Shown here in pieces: positions 63,340-64,000 of a stretch of 64,000 bases of DNA. Source of the stretch: Perilla frutescens. Lineage: Eukaryota; Streptophyta; Magnoliopsida; Lamiales; Lamiaceae. Each line of letters starts with the position of its first letter. Position 1 is the first letter of the stretch. The translations under genes and the position numbers were made by a program. Under the pieces are notes generated by a model that had not been told where the DNA came from, did no database searches, and worked only from the letters and a program-made list of their open reading frames with translations. The stretch spans positions 49,655,588-49,719,587 of the forward strand of contig BRKX01000018.1 in the NCBI GenBank assembly GCA_026008535.1, written 5' to 3'.

Positions 63340-64000
63340 GGTACCCCTTTGGCCGGTGGCCAGATTTGGCCCCGTTTTCTGGCAGCCGTCAGTAAAACGG
63401 CTATAACTCTCTCCAGAAGTAAGCTTTACCCGTGATTCTTGTTGCGTTGGATTCCTAACTCAAATATCTACCCTACGAAAAGTTCAAATGGAAGAAACTC
63501 CTTTTGAGTCAACCTCTAGGTGATTATCAAGTTGATTTCCACAACCGTCGCCTCTTATGTAGGGATCGGGGTGAACGTCGGGTTTTTCATTGAGTCTAGC
63601 ATTTTTGAACACTAGAGTCCATTATGAATCAATCCATATGATCATATATGCCTAATCTGTCCACTTTTGAAAAAATCAAATTTTTGAGCCCGACCAAAGG
63701 GGTACCCCTTTGGCCGGTGGCCAGATTTGGCCCCGTTTTCTGGCAGCCGTCAGTAAAACGGCTATAACTCTCTCCAGAAGTAAGCTTTACCCGTGATTCT
63801 TGTTGCGTTGGATTCCTAACTCAAATATCTACCCTACAAAAAGTTCAAATGGAAGAAACTCCTTTTGAGTCAACCTCTAGGTGATTATCAAGTTGATTTC
63901 CACAACCGTCGCCTCTTATGTATGGATTGGGGTGAACGTCGGGTTTTTCATTGAGTCTAGAATTTTTGAACACTAGAGTCCATTATGAATCAATCTATAT
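63340..64000 (+). repeat. Last units; array continues beyond the window
   Basis: Landmarks 63340 and 63701 begin the final family B units. They carry ctacgaaaag, aatctgtcc with gcccgacc, then gtatggattgg and tctagaattttt, the same order as in 55.1-56.4 kb and near 59.2 kb. The window stops in caatctatat, inside the AT palindrome region, with no sign of an array edge. Confidence 0.93.

Larger units (their letters stand above)
1..64000 (+). repeat. 361-bp satellite array, about 177 head-to-tail units
   Basis: Every part of the window is a copy of one 361-bp unit, all in the same orientation. Consecutive central GGTAC landmarks fall at 250, 611, 972, 1333, 1694, 2055 and so on to 63701. The 176 intervals span 63451 bp, 85 bp less than 176 x 361, and the listed indels account for all of that difference. 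There is no unique sequence, transposon or gene, and both window ends cut through a unit, so the array is longer than 64 kb. Arrays of this size with higher-order repeats are characteristic of centromeric or pericentromeric heterochromatin in eukaryotes; that location is inference. The reading frame rotates each unit (361 mod 3 = 1), which helps explain why no long ORF exists. I do not recognise the satellite family. Confidence 0.98.

Noticed and set aside
1..64000. CRISPR array
   Set aside because: Repeats are direct and regular, but the unit is 361 bp with no short repeat and unique spacer pattern, and the whole unit is repeated.

Overview
The whole 64-kb window is one uninterrupted, head-to-tail satellite DNA array. 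I see no protein gene, RNA gene, mobile element, CRISPR array or unique sequence, and the array runs off both ends. The unit is 361 bp. Using the central GGTAC as landmark, the first is at 250 and the last at 63701, which is 176 unit intervals (about 177 units). The distance is 85 bp short of 176 x 361, and this is fully explained by events visible in the text: ten 1-bp deletions, two A-run deletions, three 1-bp insertions, one 7-bp-shorter rearranged unit and one 69-bp net deletion. One unit counted by eye (63361-63720) is about 43% GC.

Organism: a eukaryote. A long, homogenised array with multi-unit higher-order repeats (HORs) and a unit close to two nucleosome repeats is typical of centromeric or other heterochromatic satellite. 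A plant is my best guess, but this is weak inference. I do not recognise the family. It is not alpha satellite, and the 361-bp unit does not match the ~155-180-bp plant centromere repeats I know. No full CENP-B box is visible in the units.

Layout. There are two sequence families, told apart by a ~43-bp segment. Family A carries gaaccggtagaaaccctat. Family B carries ttcaaatggaagaaactcc or a derivative. From 1 to about 19.5 kb A and B units are mixed: A/B dimers (0-3.5 kb), a 3-mer block (6.7-9.2 kb), a 721-bp dimer duplication (10.2-11.7 kb), a 4-mer block (12.9-17.8 kb), and a second copy of the 6.2-9.3 kb segment at 18.1-20.0 kb. From 19.5 to 56.9 kb only B-derived units occur. These form 3-mers (21.0-23.2 and 24.1-27.6 kb), dimers (30.1-32.2 kb), a 7-mer of 2527 bp (three good copies, 32.2-39.8 kb), a 9-mer of 3250 bp (41.1-47.6 kb) and an 8-mer of 2888 bp in near-identical tandem copies (48.28-54.18 kb). 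Family A returns at 56.97-61.0 kb inside another 8-mer whose second copy gained exactly one unit. A 1083-bp 3-mer duplication follows (about 61-63.3 kb).

The most unusual sites are a perfect 40-bp palindrome at 5216-5255 and a deletion with templated filler at 12104-12109. They lie at corresponding positions in two paralogous copies of the same unit lineage. Both touch the AT-rich 12-bp palindrome that every unit carries. Each unit also holds a 20-bp palindrome around GGTACC and three shorter dyads. The picture is of an array evolving by unequal exchange and template switching, with dyad-rich DNA as a possible break or recognition site.
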